Source of the DNA: MGBC120314 sp051877855
GTDB taxonomy: Bacteria; Bacillota; Clostridia; Lachnospirales; Lachnospiraceae
Direction of reading: 5' to 3'
DNA: 51,156 nt
Assembly (NCBI GenBank): GCA_051877855.1
Contig: JBJEJH010000010.1
Coordinates: 1-51,156, forward strand
Under the pieces are notes generated by a model. It made no database searches. It saw only the letters and a program-made list of their open reading frames with translations, and was not told the DNA's origin. A program made the position numbers and the translations under genes. This document shows positions 7,671 to 16,503 of the stretch, in pieces. Within the stretch, counting starts at the first letter, position 1, and each line of letters starts with the position of its first letter.

Positions 7671-8957
7671 TTATGAAATGCTATTTAGTGGCATTGTCAC
7701 CATCACCTTGAATACGCCATCCCTGGCCGAAAAACTAGCGATGCCATTGTGCTTTTTGGCTATGGCAGCAATACTTTTGGTCCCATAACCGTGGTCATTG
7801 TCCTCAGCGGATTGAGGAATTGATCCATCAAAAACAAAGCTTTTGTCACAGGAATTATCAACGGAAAATATCAGCATGCCATTATGCGCACAAAACACCA
7901 TATCTACAGTTCTTTGCCCAGTCAGCTCATGCACTTCATTGAAGGCGTTCTCCAGTGCATTCGATACCATGGCACATATTTCCATTTTGCTTAATGGAAT
8001 CGTAGAGGGAATTCGTACATCAAAACGGTACTTAATCTGTTCCGCATTGGCAATTGCTGCAAAATGGGACAGCAGCAGATTTAGAACTTCCATATCACAA
8101 AACTTCTGCGGGGTAATTTTCTCTATTTCTGTAACATTTTCATTAATATATGTCACTGCTTCGGATATTTTTCCGGCCTGAATATAGTTAAGTATCAGGC
8201 TAAAATGATGTCTCATATCATGCCTGTATATACGGGACATCTGTTCTAACTCATGGAGCCCCTCGATTTCGTTTTCAACAATAACGATCTGATTTTCAAC
8301 AAGAGATCGTTCCTTAAAGGCCTCCATTCTCTGGTTCTGCTCATTTTTCAGCACGATTATAAAGATTATATATGCAAAGCAAACGACAAAGGGCATAAAT
8401 TGGGTCGCATGATAATTTCCTGTATATAGAAGGTCGGTCCAGACCGTTGTGATATAATCAAAGAAATAGTATGTAATAGGAATAACGCCAAATGCAATAT
8501 CAGAAGCCATGGACTCCCCAAGCATTTTCTTTACCGAATCTGCAATATACTTATATATATTGCAGAAAGTCACTACAACAACAATAAGATAAAGAATACA
8601 TTCTGCAAGATCGTTGCCCGGCAATACATATGTTATCAGCTTTGATATCCACGCCGGAATCTGACAGCACATGTATGCTAATAAGACATATATAACTGCG
8701 TCATAGGGTCTTATTTTAAAGAGCAGAATTAAAGATAGTATCAGTATTAAATGAGTATGTACCGGATATAGCTTTAGAGTAAAATCTAATCCGGTTATGC
8801 AGATTATCACACTTTGTATCGCTAATAAGATGAGAAGTACTCCACAAAGCTTTTTGGCATTCTTCTTTTTATATATGTCAGCAAATATTGCGGTTACAAA
8901 TGTTCCGAATACTAAAGAAATTATATATCTAAACACAAATATATTCATAGCAGTCAC
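7671..8957 (-). CDS. AgrC-like sensor histidine kinase
   Basis: A 428-residue membrane kinase. The first ~205 residues hold five to six hydrophobic segments and no large external sensor domain, as in AgrC/ComD-type peptide-pheromone receptors. The phospho-acceptor is His246 in 'SRIYRHDMRHHFS', followed by a GHKL ATPase domain with the N-box 'SNALENAFNE' (Asn337) and G-box 'HGYGTKSIAAIAKKHNG'. This is the HPK10-like architecture. The frame begins at GTG 8957; an ATG three codons in (8948) is an alternative, and the ribosome binding site (AAGGAG) is somewhat distant from both. It partners with the LytTR regulator downstream. No agrB/agrD or other peptide precursor gene is adjacent, so the ligand is unknown. 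Confidence 0.85.
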   Translation of the reverse strand: MTAMNIFVFRYIISLVFGTFVTAIFADIYKKKNAKKLCGVLLILLAIQSVIICITGLDFTLKLYPVHTHLILILSLILLFKIRPYDAVIYVLLAYMCCQIPAWISKLITYVLPGNDLAECILYLIVVVVTFCNIYKYIADSVKKMLGESMASDIAFGVIPITYYFFDYITTVWTDLLYTGNYHATQFMPFVVCFAYIIFIIVLKNEQNQRMEAFKERSLVENQIVIVENEIEGLHELEQMSRIYRHDMRHHFSLILNYIQAGKISEAVTYINENVTEIEKITPQKFCDMEVLNLLLSHFAAIANAEQIKYRFDVRIPSTIPLSKMEICAMVSNALENAFNEVHELTGQRTVDMVFCAHNGMLIFSVDNSCDKSFVFDGSIPQSAEDNDHGYGTKSIAAIAKKHNGIASFSARDGVFKVMVTMPLNSIS

Positions 8958-9017
8958 TGGTAAAGCTTATTCTCCTTTATCTGAAATATTTTATGTAACG
9001 GATTTTCTTGCGTATCC

Positions 9018-9046
9018 TATATATTCTCACACACTGTCTATGACAA
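9018..9046 (-). promoter_or_regulatory. Promoter of the kinase-regulator operon
   Basis: Minus strand TTGTCA, 17 bases, TATATA. The transcription start would be near 9011, about 55 bases upstream of the kinase start. Confidence 0.6.
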
Positions 9047-9154
9047 GATTAACACGTGACAGTTTACTTAGCAACCGATATTTTGTAACCCTTCAGGGAC
9101 AAGAAAAATTCCACAAAACAGACGTTAAATGCGGAGGAATTTTACCGGGTTTTA

Positions 9155-9163
9155 TGGTATAAT
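9155..9163 (+). promoter_or_regulatory. Extended -10 promoter for nhaC-like gene
   Basis: TGGTATAAT gives an extended -10 element 41 bases upstream of the ATG at 9204. No clear -35 is visible at 17 bases, as is usual for extended -10 promoters. Confidence 0.6.
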
Positions 9164-9203
9164 ATACTCAATTAATTTACATTAAGAAAAACGGAGGTTT
9201 TTT

Positions 9204-10748
9204 ATGGAGTATGTACCACAGATGTATGCCAGTTTCTGGGCATTGATTCCACCATTGGTTGCCATTGTTCTGGCCCTTGTGACCAAGGAGGTTTACAGTT
9301 CACTCTTTCTTGGAATTGTGATTGGTGGATTATTTTATGGAAATGTGTTTACCGCATCCTTTGATGCAGAAAGAACCATTCTTCATATTTTTGAGGATGG
9401 TATTGTAGGTGTGTTGTCGGATCCTTATAATGTGGGAATTCTAGTGTTCCTTGTGGTGCTTGGTATTATGGTATGCCTGATGAATCGTGCCGGTGGTTCA
9501 GCGGCTTTTGGCAAATGGGCAGGTGAACATATCAAGACCCGCGTGGGAGCCCAGCTTGCTACAATTGTATTGGGTGTGATGATTTTTATTGACGATTATT
9601 TTAATTGCCTGACGGTTGGCAGCGTGATGCGTCCGGTGACGGATCGCCATCAGGTGTCCCGTGCAAAACTTGCGTATCTGATTGATGCAACGGCAGCGCC
9701 GATTTGTATTATTGCACCGATTTCTTCCTGGGCAGCGGCAGTTACCGGTTTCGTGGAAAATGAGGATGGATTTGCAATCTTTATTCGGGCCATTCCATAT
9801 AACTATTATGCTTTGCTTACAATCGTGGCGATGGTAGCAATGGTGTTGATGCGTGTGGATTTTGGACCAATGAAGGTGCATGAAAATAACGCGGCAAAGG
9901 GAGATTTGTTTACAACTGCAGATCGTCCTTATGCAGATGTGATTGATGCAGGAAAAGATGTGAAGGGCAAAGTCATCGATTTGATTGTTCCGGTTTTTGT
10001 ACTGATTGTCAGTTGCGTTGTCGGAATGATTTATACCGGTGGATTCTTTGAAGGAACTGGATTCATAGAGGCTTTTTCAAATAGTGATGCGTCGGTTGGT
10101 TTGATGCTTGGAAGCTTTTTTGCACTCGTTGTAACAATGGTATTTTATGTATGCAGAAAGGTGTTAAAATTCGAGGAGGCATGCCAGTGTATTCCGGATG
10201 GGTTTAAGGCGATGGTTCCTGCAATTTTAATTCTTACCTTTGCATGGACATTAAAAGCAATGACCGACAGTCTTGGCGCAAAGGAATTTGTTGCAGCTGT
10301 ATTTGAAGGCGTTTCGGGGGATGTGCTTCGTTGGATTCCGGCATTGATTTTCCTTGTAGCAACATTTTTAGCTTTTGCAACAGGAACTTCATGGGGAACC
10401 TTTGGTATTCTGATTCCGATTGTTGTGGATACTTTTTCAAGTATTGACCCTACGATGATGATTATTTCCATTTCTGCCTGCATGGCAGGAGCTGTGTGTG
10501 GTGATCACTGTTCTCCAATCTCAGACACAACGATTATGGCATCAGCCGGAGCGCAGAGCAATCATCTCAATCATGTGTCCACACAGCTTCCGTATGTTGT
10601 TCTGGTGGCTGCTATTTCTTGTGTGTCCTATGTGGTTGCCGGTTTTGTAAAGAATGCCGTGGTACCGTTAATTATCGGTGTAGCATTGGTTGTTGGTGCC
10701 TTGATGTTCGCAAAGTATCTGTCAAAGAACACGGATGCCACAGAGTAA
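9204..10748 (+). CDS. NhaC-family Na+/H+ antiporter
   Basis: A 514-residue membrane protein with about twelve hydrophobic segments, preceded by ACGGAGGTTTTTT. Diagnostic stretches include 'SFWALIPPLVAIVLALVTKE' at the N-terminus, 'MIFIDDYFNCLTVGSVMRPV' with the paired acidic residues of the transport site, 'IDATAAPICIIAPISSWAA', and 'AGAVCGDHCSPISDTTIMAS'. These are typical of NhaC-type antiporters, which expel Na+ in exchange for protons or carry organic acids with Na+. The substrate is not certain: some members of this superfamily move malate/lactate or amino acids. It is a single-gene unit with its own extended -10 promoter, divergent from the kinase operon. Four more cation-coupled or peptide transporter genes follow within 17 kb. 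Confidence 0.85.
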   Translation: MEYVPQMYASFWALIPPLVAIVLALVTKEVYSSLFLGIVIGGLFYGNVFTASFDAERTILHIFEDGIVGVLSDPYNVGILVFLVVLGIMVCLMNRAGGSAAFGKWAGEHIKTRVGAQLATIVLGVMIFIDDYFNCLTVGSVMRPVTDRHQVSRAKLAYLIDATAAPICIIAPISSWAAAVTGFVENEDGFAIFIRAIPYNYYALLTIVAMVAMVLMRVDFGPMKVHENNAAKGDLFTTADRPYADVIDAGKDVKGKVIDLIVPVFVLIVSCVVGMIYTGGFFEGTGFIEAFSNSDASVGLMLGSFFALVVTMVFYVCRKVLKFEEACQCIPDGFKAMVPAILILTFAWTLKAMTDSLGAKEFVAAVFEGVSGDVLRWIPALIFLVATFLAFATGTSWGTFGILIPIVVDTFSSIDPTMMIISISACMAGAVCGDHCSPISDTTIMASAGAQSNHLNHVSTQLPYVVLVAAISCVSYVVAGFVKNAVVPLIIGVALVVGALMFAKYLSKNTDATE

Positions 10749-10844
10749 TGCAGTTGGAGTACCATCAGAATAATCCGATTAGCAAACTTTTTATTTATAT
10801 TTTCTGAGAAATATAATAAAATAGTATTGTTACGGAGGATGATT

Positions 10845-11963
10845 ATGAGCACGAAAGTTAAAGATATAAATAGACAGATTATTAGAAAAATGAGTGTGCT
10901 GTTGATGGTTCTGGGTATGTGTGTGACCCTGGCAATGAGTGTGGATGCACAGGAAAAAAGTGCGAGCTTTAAACACATCAACATCCTCAAGTATGTGAAG
11001 GAAAAGGATCGGGAGTACGTGGAGGATAACGACCGAGGTGGCGAGGAGGATGCAGACATATCAGAAACTCCTTCTAAAACAGGATATGTAGTGGTGCTGG
11101 ATCCGGGACATGATTCATCCCATACCGGTGCAGCGAAGAACGGATTATATGAAGAGCGGCTTAATATGAAGATTGCGCAGTATTGCAAGGAGGCCTTGGA
11201 AGAATATAGCTATGTCACAGTTTATCTTACCCATGAGGATCTTTCGTGCCCGTATCCCGGAACGGATAGCAAGGAGTGTAATAAGAAACGATGCGAATTT
11301 GCAGCGTCTGTGGATGCAGATCTGTTTGTGAGTCTGCATATCAATAACAATGATAATAGGTACACGAGAGGCTATGAGTTATATTATCCGACAACGAATT
11401 ATATATCATACCTGAATCCGCTGGGATATGATTTGGTGCGCAGCATTGAGAAGGAATTGATTGGTCTTGGAATGAGTGATCATGGTATTTATACGAGAAA
11501 TTCCACAGAGAATAAGAAAAATGATGAGAATTTCTACCCGGATGGTACCCGTGCCGATTACTATAATGTTATTCGTAATTGTAAGTATCATGAGATTTTG
11601 GGGGTCATTGTGGAACATGGATATCTGTCGAATAAGTCCGATGTCAACCAGTTTCTGAACAGTGATGCAAAGCTTCAGGCGCTTGGAGAGGCCGATGCAA
11701 GAGGAATTGCAGAATATCTGGGGCTTCACATTAAGACGGAAGAAGAGATTGCGGCAGAGATCGAGGCAGAACTTGCTGCTGAAAAAGCGAAAACGGATAA
11801 TGAAAAAATAAATGACAAAACGGACAATGTGGATATTGATGAAATAATAAATCCAAGTGTGATATCACTTGCAAGAATTGATTTTATGAAAAAAAGTACA
11901 ACCGATGCCGGCGAGGAAGGGAAAATCAAGGTTCGTCGCCTGGAGGATGTGTTGAGGAAGTAA
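10845..11963 (+). CDS. Secreted N-acetylmuramoyl-L-alanine amidase (Amidase_3)
   Basis: The ATG at 10845 lies six bases after TACGGAGG; two earlier in-frame starts overlap that site, so I use 10845 (372 residues). Residues 1-~38 form a signal peptide ending near 'SVDAQ'. The zinc amidase domain spans ~85-290: 'VVLDPGHDSSHTGAAKNG' with the first His ligand, the Glu of 'LYEERLNMKIA', 'ADLFVSLHINNN' with the second His, and the catalytic Glu in 'GVIVEHGYLSN'. Such enzymes cleave the amide between MurNAc and L-Ala in peptidoglycan. The C-terminal ~70 residues are charged and Ala/Glu/Lys-rich with no SH3b, LysM or CW-binding repeats, so wall targeting is not obvious. The Cys pair in the DSKECNKKRCEF loop could form a disulfide. 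Confidence 0.85.
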   Translation: MSTKVKDINRQIIRKMSVLLMVLGMCVTLAMSVDAQEKSASFKHINILKYVKEKDREYVEDNDRGGEEDADISETPSKTGYVVVLDPGHDSSHTGAAKNGLYEERLNMKIAQYCKEALEEYSYVTVYLTHEDLSCPYPGTDSKECNKKRCEFAASVDADLFVSLHINNNDNRYTRGYELYYPTTNYISYLNPLGYDLVRSIEKELIGLGMSDHGIYTRNSTENKKNDENFYPDGTRADYYNVIRNCKYHEILGVIVEHGYLSNKSDVNQFLNSDAKLQALGEADARGIAEYLGLHIKTEEEIAAEIEAELAAEKAKTDNEKINDKTDNVDIDEIINPSVISLARIDFMKKSTTDAGEEGKIKVRRLEDVLRK

Positions 11964-12019
11964 GGTGAGAATGCTTCCGGAAGTGGATCTGAAAAGTGTT
12001 TGTAAGGACGTTAAAATCA

Positions 12020-12048
12020 TTGACGAAAATGCATAAATGACTTATATT
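12020..12048 (+). promoter_or_regulatory. Promoter of the phosphohexomutase gene
   Basis: TTGACG, 17 bases, TATATT. A dyad ATTCAC-N6-GTGAAT at 12072-12089 lies downstream of the expected start (~12055) and could be an operator. Confidence 0.65.
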
Positions 12049-12122
12049 ATAAGTATGTATATCGTCAAATTATTCACAAGATCGTGAATGAACAATTTTA
12101 TAAGAAAGGTAGGAACATTAAG

Positions 12123-13805
12123 ATGTATCAGGAAGAATATAAGCGCTGGCTGGCAGCGGATCTTGAGGATGCAGACCTTAAGCCGGAACTTGCTAAAATC
12201 GAGGGAAATGATGATGAAATCAAAGATCGTTTTGCAGTTGCATTAGCATTTGGTACAGCAGGTCTTAGAGGTGTGCTGGGAGCAGGAACGAATCGTATGA
12301 ATATCTATGTGGTTCGTCAGGCTACACAGGGACTTGCAAACTGGGTAAAGACACAGGGGGGAACCCAGACGGTGGCAATCAGCTACGACAGCCGTCTTAA
12401 GAGTGATGTGTTTGCCAAGACGGCAGCGGGTGTTTTGGCAGCAAATGGAATCAAGGTGCGTATTTATGATGCGTTGATGCCGGTACCGGCACTTTCATTT
12501 GCAACACGTTATTATAAATGTAATGCCGGTATCATGGTAACAGCATCCCATAATCCGGCAAAGTATAATGGATACAAGGCTTACGGACCGGATGGATGCC
12601 AGATGACGGACGATGCAGCAGCAATCGTTTATGCGGAGATCCAGAAGACGGATATCTTAACCGGTGCGAAGTATATTTCATTTGCAGAGGGCGTTGAAAA
12701 TGGAATGATCCGCTTCGTGGGGGATGATTGTAAGAAGGCTCTCTATGATGCTATCGAGGATCGTCAGGTTCGCCCGGGACTTTGCAAGACCGCAGGTCTT
12801 AAGCTGGTTTACAGCCCATTAAATGGTTCGGGACTGGTTCCTGTAACAAAGGTACTGAATGATATGGGTATTACAGATATTACAATTGTTCCGGAGCAGG
12901 AATATCCAAACGGATACTTTACAACATGCAGTTATCCGAATCCGGAGATTTATGCTGCATTGGAATTGGGACTTAATTTAGCAAAGGAGAGCGGAGCGGA
13001 TCTTATGCTTGCCACGGACCCGGATGCTGACCGCGTCGGCATCGCCATGAAGTGCCCGGATGGAAGTTATGAGCTTGTAAGCGGTAATGAGATGGGCGTA
13101 TTACTTCTTGATTACATATGTGCAGGACGAATTGAGAAGGGAACCATGCCGAAGAATCCGGTAGCGGTTAAGTCCATCGTGTCCACACCACTTGCGGATG
13201 CAGTTGCAGCACATTATGGTGTTGAGATGAGAAATGTATTAACCGGATTTAAGTGGATCGGTGATCAGATTGCAGGTCTTGAAGCCGACGGAGAAGTGGA
13301 TCGCTTCATCTTCGGATTTGAAGAGTCTTATGGATACCTTGCGGGTCCTTATGTACGTGATAAGGATGCAGTTATCGGATCCATGCTGATTTGTGAAATG
13401 GCAGCATACTATAGAAGTATTGGAAGTTCCATCAAAGAGCGTCTGGAAGAGATCTACGCAGAGTATGGCAGATATCTCAATAAGGTTGACAGCTATGAGT
13501 TTCCGGGACTTACCGGTATGGATAAGATGGCAGGAATCATGCAGGGACTTCGCGATAATCCGCCTACAGAGTTTGCCGGATACAAGGTTGTTAAAGTTAC
13601 GGACTATAAGAAATCGGAAGAAACCGGGCTTCCGCCGGCAAATGTATTAATTTATACATTAGAGGGTGGTGCAACGGTTGTGGTTCGTCCTTCCGGTACG
13701 GAACCTAAGATTAAGACATATTTTACCACTCTTGGTAAGGATCTTGCTGAGGCACAGGCACAGAAAGACAAGCTGGCACAGAGCCTGCAGCCAATCTTAG
13801 CTTAA
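12123..13805 (+). CDS. pgcA: Alpha-D-phosphohexomutase (phosphoglucomutase/phosphomannomutase)
   Basis: The frame is open from 12084, but the ATG at 12123 follows AAAGGTAGG with good spacing and gives the usual start; 560 residues is the normal length for this long PGM subfamily. The substrate loop entry 'FGTAGLRG' (~43-50), catalytic phosphoserine in 'VTASHNPAKYNG' (Ser142), metal-binding 'TDPDADRVG' (~299-307), sugar-specificity loop 'FGFEESYG' and phosphate-binding 'VRPSGTEPK' near the C-terminus are all intact. It interconverts glucose-1- and glucose-6-phosphate (and probably mannose phosphates), feeding UDP-glucose and wall or glycolipid synthesis. The gene symbol follows Bacillus usage and is the best guess. 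The next gene begins 12 bases after the stop. Confidence 0.88.
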   Translation: MYQEEYKRWLAADLEDADLKPELAKIEGNDDEIKDRFAVALAFGTAGLRGVLGAGTNRMNIYVVRQATQGLANWVKTQGGTQTVAISYDSRLKSDVFAKTAAGVLAANGIKVRIYDALMPVPALSFATRYYKCNAGIMVTASHNPAKYNGYKAYGPDGCQMTDDAAAIVYAEIQKTDILTGAKYISFAEGVENGMIRFVGDDCKKALYDAIEDRQVRPGLCKTAGLKLVYSPLNGSGLVPVTKVLNDMGITDITIVPEQEYPNGYFTTCSYPNPEIYAALELGLNLAKESGADLMLATDPDADRVGIAMKCPDGSYELVSGNEMGVLLLDYICAGRIEKGTMPKNPVAVKSIVSTPLADAVAAHYGVEMRNVLTGFKWIGDQIAGLEADGEVDRFIFGFEESYGYLAGPYVRDKDAVIGSMLICEMAAYYRSIGSSIKERLEEIYAEYGRYLNKVDSYEFPGLTGMDKMAGIMQGLRDNPPTEFAGYKVVKVTDYKKSEETGLPPANVLIYTLEGGATVVVRPSGTEPKIKTYFTTLGKDLAEAQAQKDKLAQSLQPILA

Positions 13806-13817
13806 TTGCATTTTAAA

Positions 13818-14807
13818 ATGAAGTCATCGAATCAAAAATTAAAGTTATTATACTTGGTAAAATTATTTAATGAGAAAACGGATGAGAATCATGGAGTATC
13901 CATGGCGGATATTCTTCAATATCTTGAAAAACAGGGAATCAAGGCTGAACGCAAGAGTATTTATGATGACATAGAGCTTTTGCGCCTCTATGGAATGGAT
14001 ATTGTATGTGAGAAGAAATTGAAAAATTTCTATTATTATCTCGCATCGAGAGAATTCGAATTGGCTGAATTGAAAATTCTGGTGGATACGGTACAGGCAT
14101 CCAAGTTCATCACGGAACGAAAGTCGACGGAGTTGATTCGAAAGCTGGAGAGCCTTGCAAGTGTCCATGAGGCGCGGGAATTGCAGAGACATGTGTATGT
14201 CAATTCCCGGATCAAGACCATGAATGAAAGTATTTACTATAATGTGGATGCTATTAATTCTGCCATAAATCAGAATCGACAGATCGATTTTGAATATTAT
14301 GAGTGGAGTACGGAGAAGAAATTGGTCAAGAAATCCAACGGCGACAAGAAGGGAATAAGCCCGTGGGCATTAACCTGGGATAACGAGAATTATTATCTTA
14401 TTGCATACGATCCGCAGGATTGCAAGATTAAGCATTATCGTGTGGATAAGATGCGAAAGATCAGGACGACACCGGATGCCAGAACCGGTCAGGAAGACTA
14501 TAAAAGAATTGATTTGGGATCATACACCAACAAAGTATTTGGAATGTATGGCGGTGTGGAAGAAAATGTCACGTTGGAATTTGCCAATTATCTCATCGGC
14601 GTTGTGATGGATCGTTTTGGAAAAGATATCATGGTAATTCCAAAGGATAAGGAACACTTTACCATTCATATTCAGGTGGAAGTAAGCCCGATGTTTTTGT
14701 CCTGGATTATCGGATTGGGAAATGGTGTGAAGATTATTTCTCCGGAAAATGTAGTAGATCAGATTCGAAAAGAAGGAGAACGTATCGTTGCACAATACCG
14801 GAAATAA
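13818..14807 (+). CDS. WYL-domain transcriptional regulator
   Basis: A 329-residue protein. The N-terminus is a DeoR-like winged helix ('VSMADILQYLEKQGIK', 'ERKSIYDDIELLRLYG'). The middle and C-terminal parts form the WYL module: 'INQNRQIDFEYYEW', 'SPWALTWDNENYYLIAYD' and 'IKHYRVDKMRKI', with the characteristic Trp/Tyr and the conserved Arg of 'HYRVDKM'. WYL proteins bind nucleotide or nucleic-acid ligands and regulate metabolism, DNA repair or defence. A TTG at 13806 is in frame but ATG 13818 is the more usual start; neither has a strong ribosome binding site, so translation may be coupled to the mutase gene 12 bases upstream. The stop codon is embedded in the long convergent hairpin. Confidence 0.8.
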   Translation: MKSSNQKLKLLYLVKLFNEKTDENHGVSMADILQYLEKQGIKAERKSIYDDIELLRLYGMDIVCEKKLKNFYYYLASREFELAELKILVDTVQASKFITERKSTELIRKLESLASVHEARELQRHVYVNSRIKTMNESIYYNVDAINSAINQNRQIDFEYYEWSTEKKLVKKSNGDKKGISPWALTWDNENYYLIAYDPQDCKIKHYRVDKMRKIRTTPDARTGQEDYKRIDLGSYTNKVFGMYGGVEENVTLEFANYLIGVVMDRFGKDIMVIPKDKEHFTIHIQVEVSPMFLSWIIGLGNGVKIISPENVVDQIRKEGERIVAQYRK

Positions 14808-14852
14808 AGACAATAAGAAAGGAGTCCTGACGGACTCCTTTCTTATTGTCTT
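14807..14852. terminator. 21-bp perfect bidirectional terminator hairpin shared by two convergent genes
   Basis: Bases 14807-14827 are perfectly complementary to 14832-14852 with a 4-base loop. The WYL-gene stop ends at 14807 and the PutP stop spans 14851-14853, so the stop codons of both convergent genes sit at the two feet of the stem. Confidence 0.85.
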
Positions 14853-16389
14853 AGCGTGCCTTACAAGCGGCATCAACTTCATCAAATTCCTTAAGGATGG
14901 ATTCTTCCGGAGCTTTGGTAGCAAGGCTCACAACAACAATCAATACGCTGGCTACGATGAATGCCGGAAGTAATTCGTAGATGTTCCATGCCCCGCCCAG
15001 AGGACGTACAAGGTACTTCCATACGAATACCATGATACCGCCGGAAATCATACCGGCCAAAGCACCATACTTATTTGAACGCTTCCAGAATAATGCAAAT
15101 AACATTACCGGTCCGAAAACTGCACCGAAACCTGCCCAGGCAAAGGACACAATGCCAAATACAGAACTGTTCGGATCCATGGCAAGGAATACCGCTACGA
15201 CAGCAATGGCCAGAACGGTAACTCTTGCAGCGATAATGCCGTTTTTCTCAGAAAGCTTAAATCCGAAGGTGTCCTTCAAAAGGTTCTGAGAGATACTGGA
15301 AGATGCAGCAAGAAGCTGTGAATCTGCGGTAGACATGGTACATGCCAGGATACCTGCAAGGATTACACCGGCAAATATTATGCCAACAAATCCGGTTTTA
15401 CTTAATAAATCCGAAACCTTGATGAGAATCTTTTCTGAGTCATCTAATCCCTGAATAACACCGATCTTTACCAGCTGGTTACCAATGATACCGATGAAAA
15501 TTGCAACGCTCATGGAGATGACAACCCATACAGTAGCGATTCTTCTTGAAAGCTTTAATTTGGTATCATCTTCGATGGCCATGAAACGAAGGAGAACGTG
15601 TGGCATACCGAAGTATCCAAGTCCCCAGGCCAAGGTTGAGAGGATGGTAATAAAGCCGTAAGAAGATGCAGTGCCGGTAGAGACATCATGCATCTGGGTC
15701 AATGAGAGATAACCTGCGAGGGATTTACCGTTCTCAATCACGGCACCAACACCACCTGCATTAGAAACACCAAAAATAACAACAATGAATAATGCGAGAG
15801 TCATTACGATACTCTGAATCAGATCCGTGGTACTTGCAGCAAGGAATCCACCAAGTGCGGTATAGGCCACAATAATAATGGCACTGATCATCATGGCAAC
15901 CTTGTAATCAATGTTAAACAATGTTGAAAATAACTTTCCACAGGCAGCAAATCCTGATGCGGTATACGGAATAAAGAAGATAACGATAAAGATTGCTGAG
16001 ATGGCAAGTAAAAGCTTACTCTTGTCGTGATAACGATTGGCAAAGAAATCCGGAATCGTGATGGCGTTATTGGCTTTTACAGAGTATTTCCGGAGTCTTC
16101 TGGCAACAATAAGCCAGTTGAGATATGTTCCAATGGCTAATCCGATTGCGGTCCAGGCAGCGTCTGCCATACCGGACAGATAAGCAACTCCCGGGAGCCC
16201 CATAAGAAGCCAGCTGCTCATATCAGAAGCTTCCGCACTCATTGCGGTTACGAATGGTCCGAGTTTTCGGCCACCGAGGTAGTAATCGCCGGCAGTGTTG
16301 TTCGTCTTTGAAAAGTGAAAGCCGACACAGACCATCATTATAAGATAAAGGATGATGATCAAAAGAATTCCTAAAGTTGTTGAGGTCAT
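14851..16389 (-). CDS. putP: Sodium/proline symporter (PutP family)
   Basis: The open frame extends to 16479, but ATG 16389 (upstream AAAAGGGAAAA) starts directly into the first membrane helix as in known PutP proteins, and the promoter at 16451-16479 lies within the longer frame. The protein is 512 residues with thirteen predicted membrane segments. SSSF-family signatures include 'AGDYYLGGRKLGPFVTAMS', 'EASDMSSWLLMGLPGVAY', 'PDFFANRY' and 'AYTALGGFLAASTTDLIQS'. PutP couples Na+ entry to proline uptake. The Ser/Thr pair that binds Na+ in helix 8 is matched by 'ACTMSTADSQLLAASS'. It is transcribed in the same direction as the fused kinase/hydrolase but with its own promoter. Confidence 0.88.
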   Translation of the reverse strand: MTSTTLGILLIIILYLIMMVCVGFHFSKTNNTAGDYYLGGRKLGPFVTAMSAEASDMSSWLLMGLPGVAYLSGMADAAWTAIGLAIGTYLNWLIVARRLRKYSVKANNAITIPDFFANRYHDKSKLLLAISAIFIVIFFIPYTASGFAACGKLFSTLFNIDYKVAMMISAIIIVAYTALGGFLAASTTDLIQSIVMTLALFIVVIFGVSNAGGVGAVIENGKSLAGYLSLTQMHDVSTGTASSYGFITILSTLAWGLGYFGMPHVLLRFMAIEDDTKLKLSRRIATVWVVISMSVAIFIGIIGNQLVKIGVIQGLDDSEKILIKVSDLLSKTGFVGIIFAGVILAGILACTMSTADSQLLAASSSISQNLLKDTFGFKLSEKNGIIAARVTVLAIAVVAVFLAMDPNSSVFGIVSFAWAGFGAVFGPVMLFALFWKRSNKYGALAGMISGGIMVFVWKYLVRPLGGAWNIYELLPAFIVASVLIVVVSLATKAPEESILKEFDEVDAACKAR

Positions 16390-16450
16390 TTTTTCCCTTT
16401 TGCACAATATCCTGATTGTGCAATTTCCTTTCTGTAAACGTATGCTAATA

Positions 16451-16479
16451 AAATTATCATAATATTTCCTGCGCGTCAA
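16451..16479 (-). promoter_or_regulatory. Promoter of putP
   Basis: Minus strand TTGACG, 17 bases, TAATTT, giving a start near 16444 and a leader of about 55 bases before the ATG at 16389. Confidence 0.55.
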
Positions 16480-16503
16480 GTTTTCAAGCCCGAAAGAGAC
16501 CGG

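Noticed and set aside
10628..11188. 186-codon minus-strand frame across the nhaC-amidase junction
   Set aside because: Overlaps the ends of two well-supported genes and shows no coding motif.
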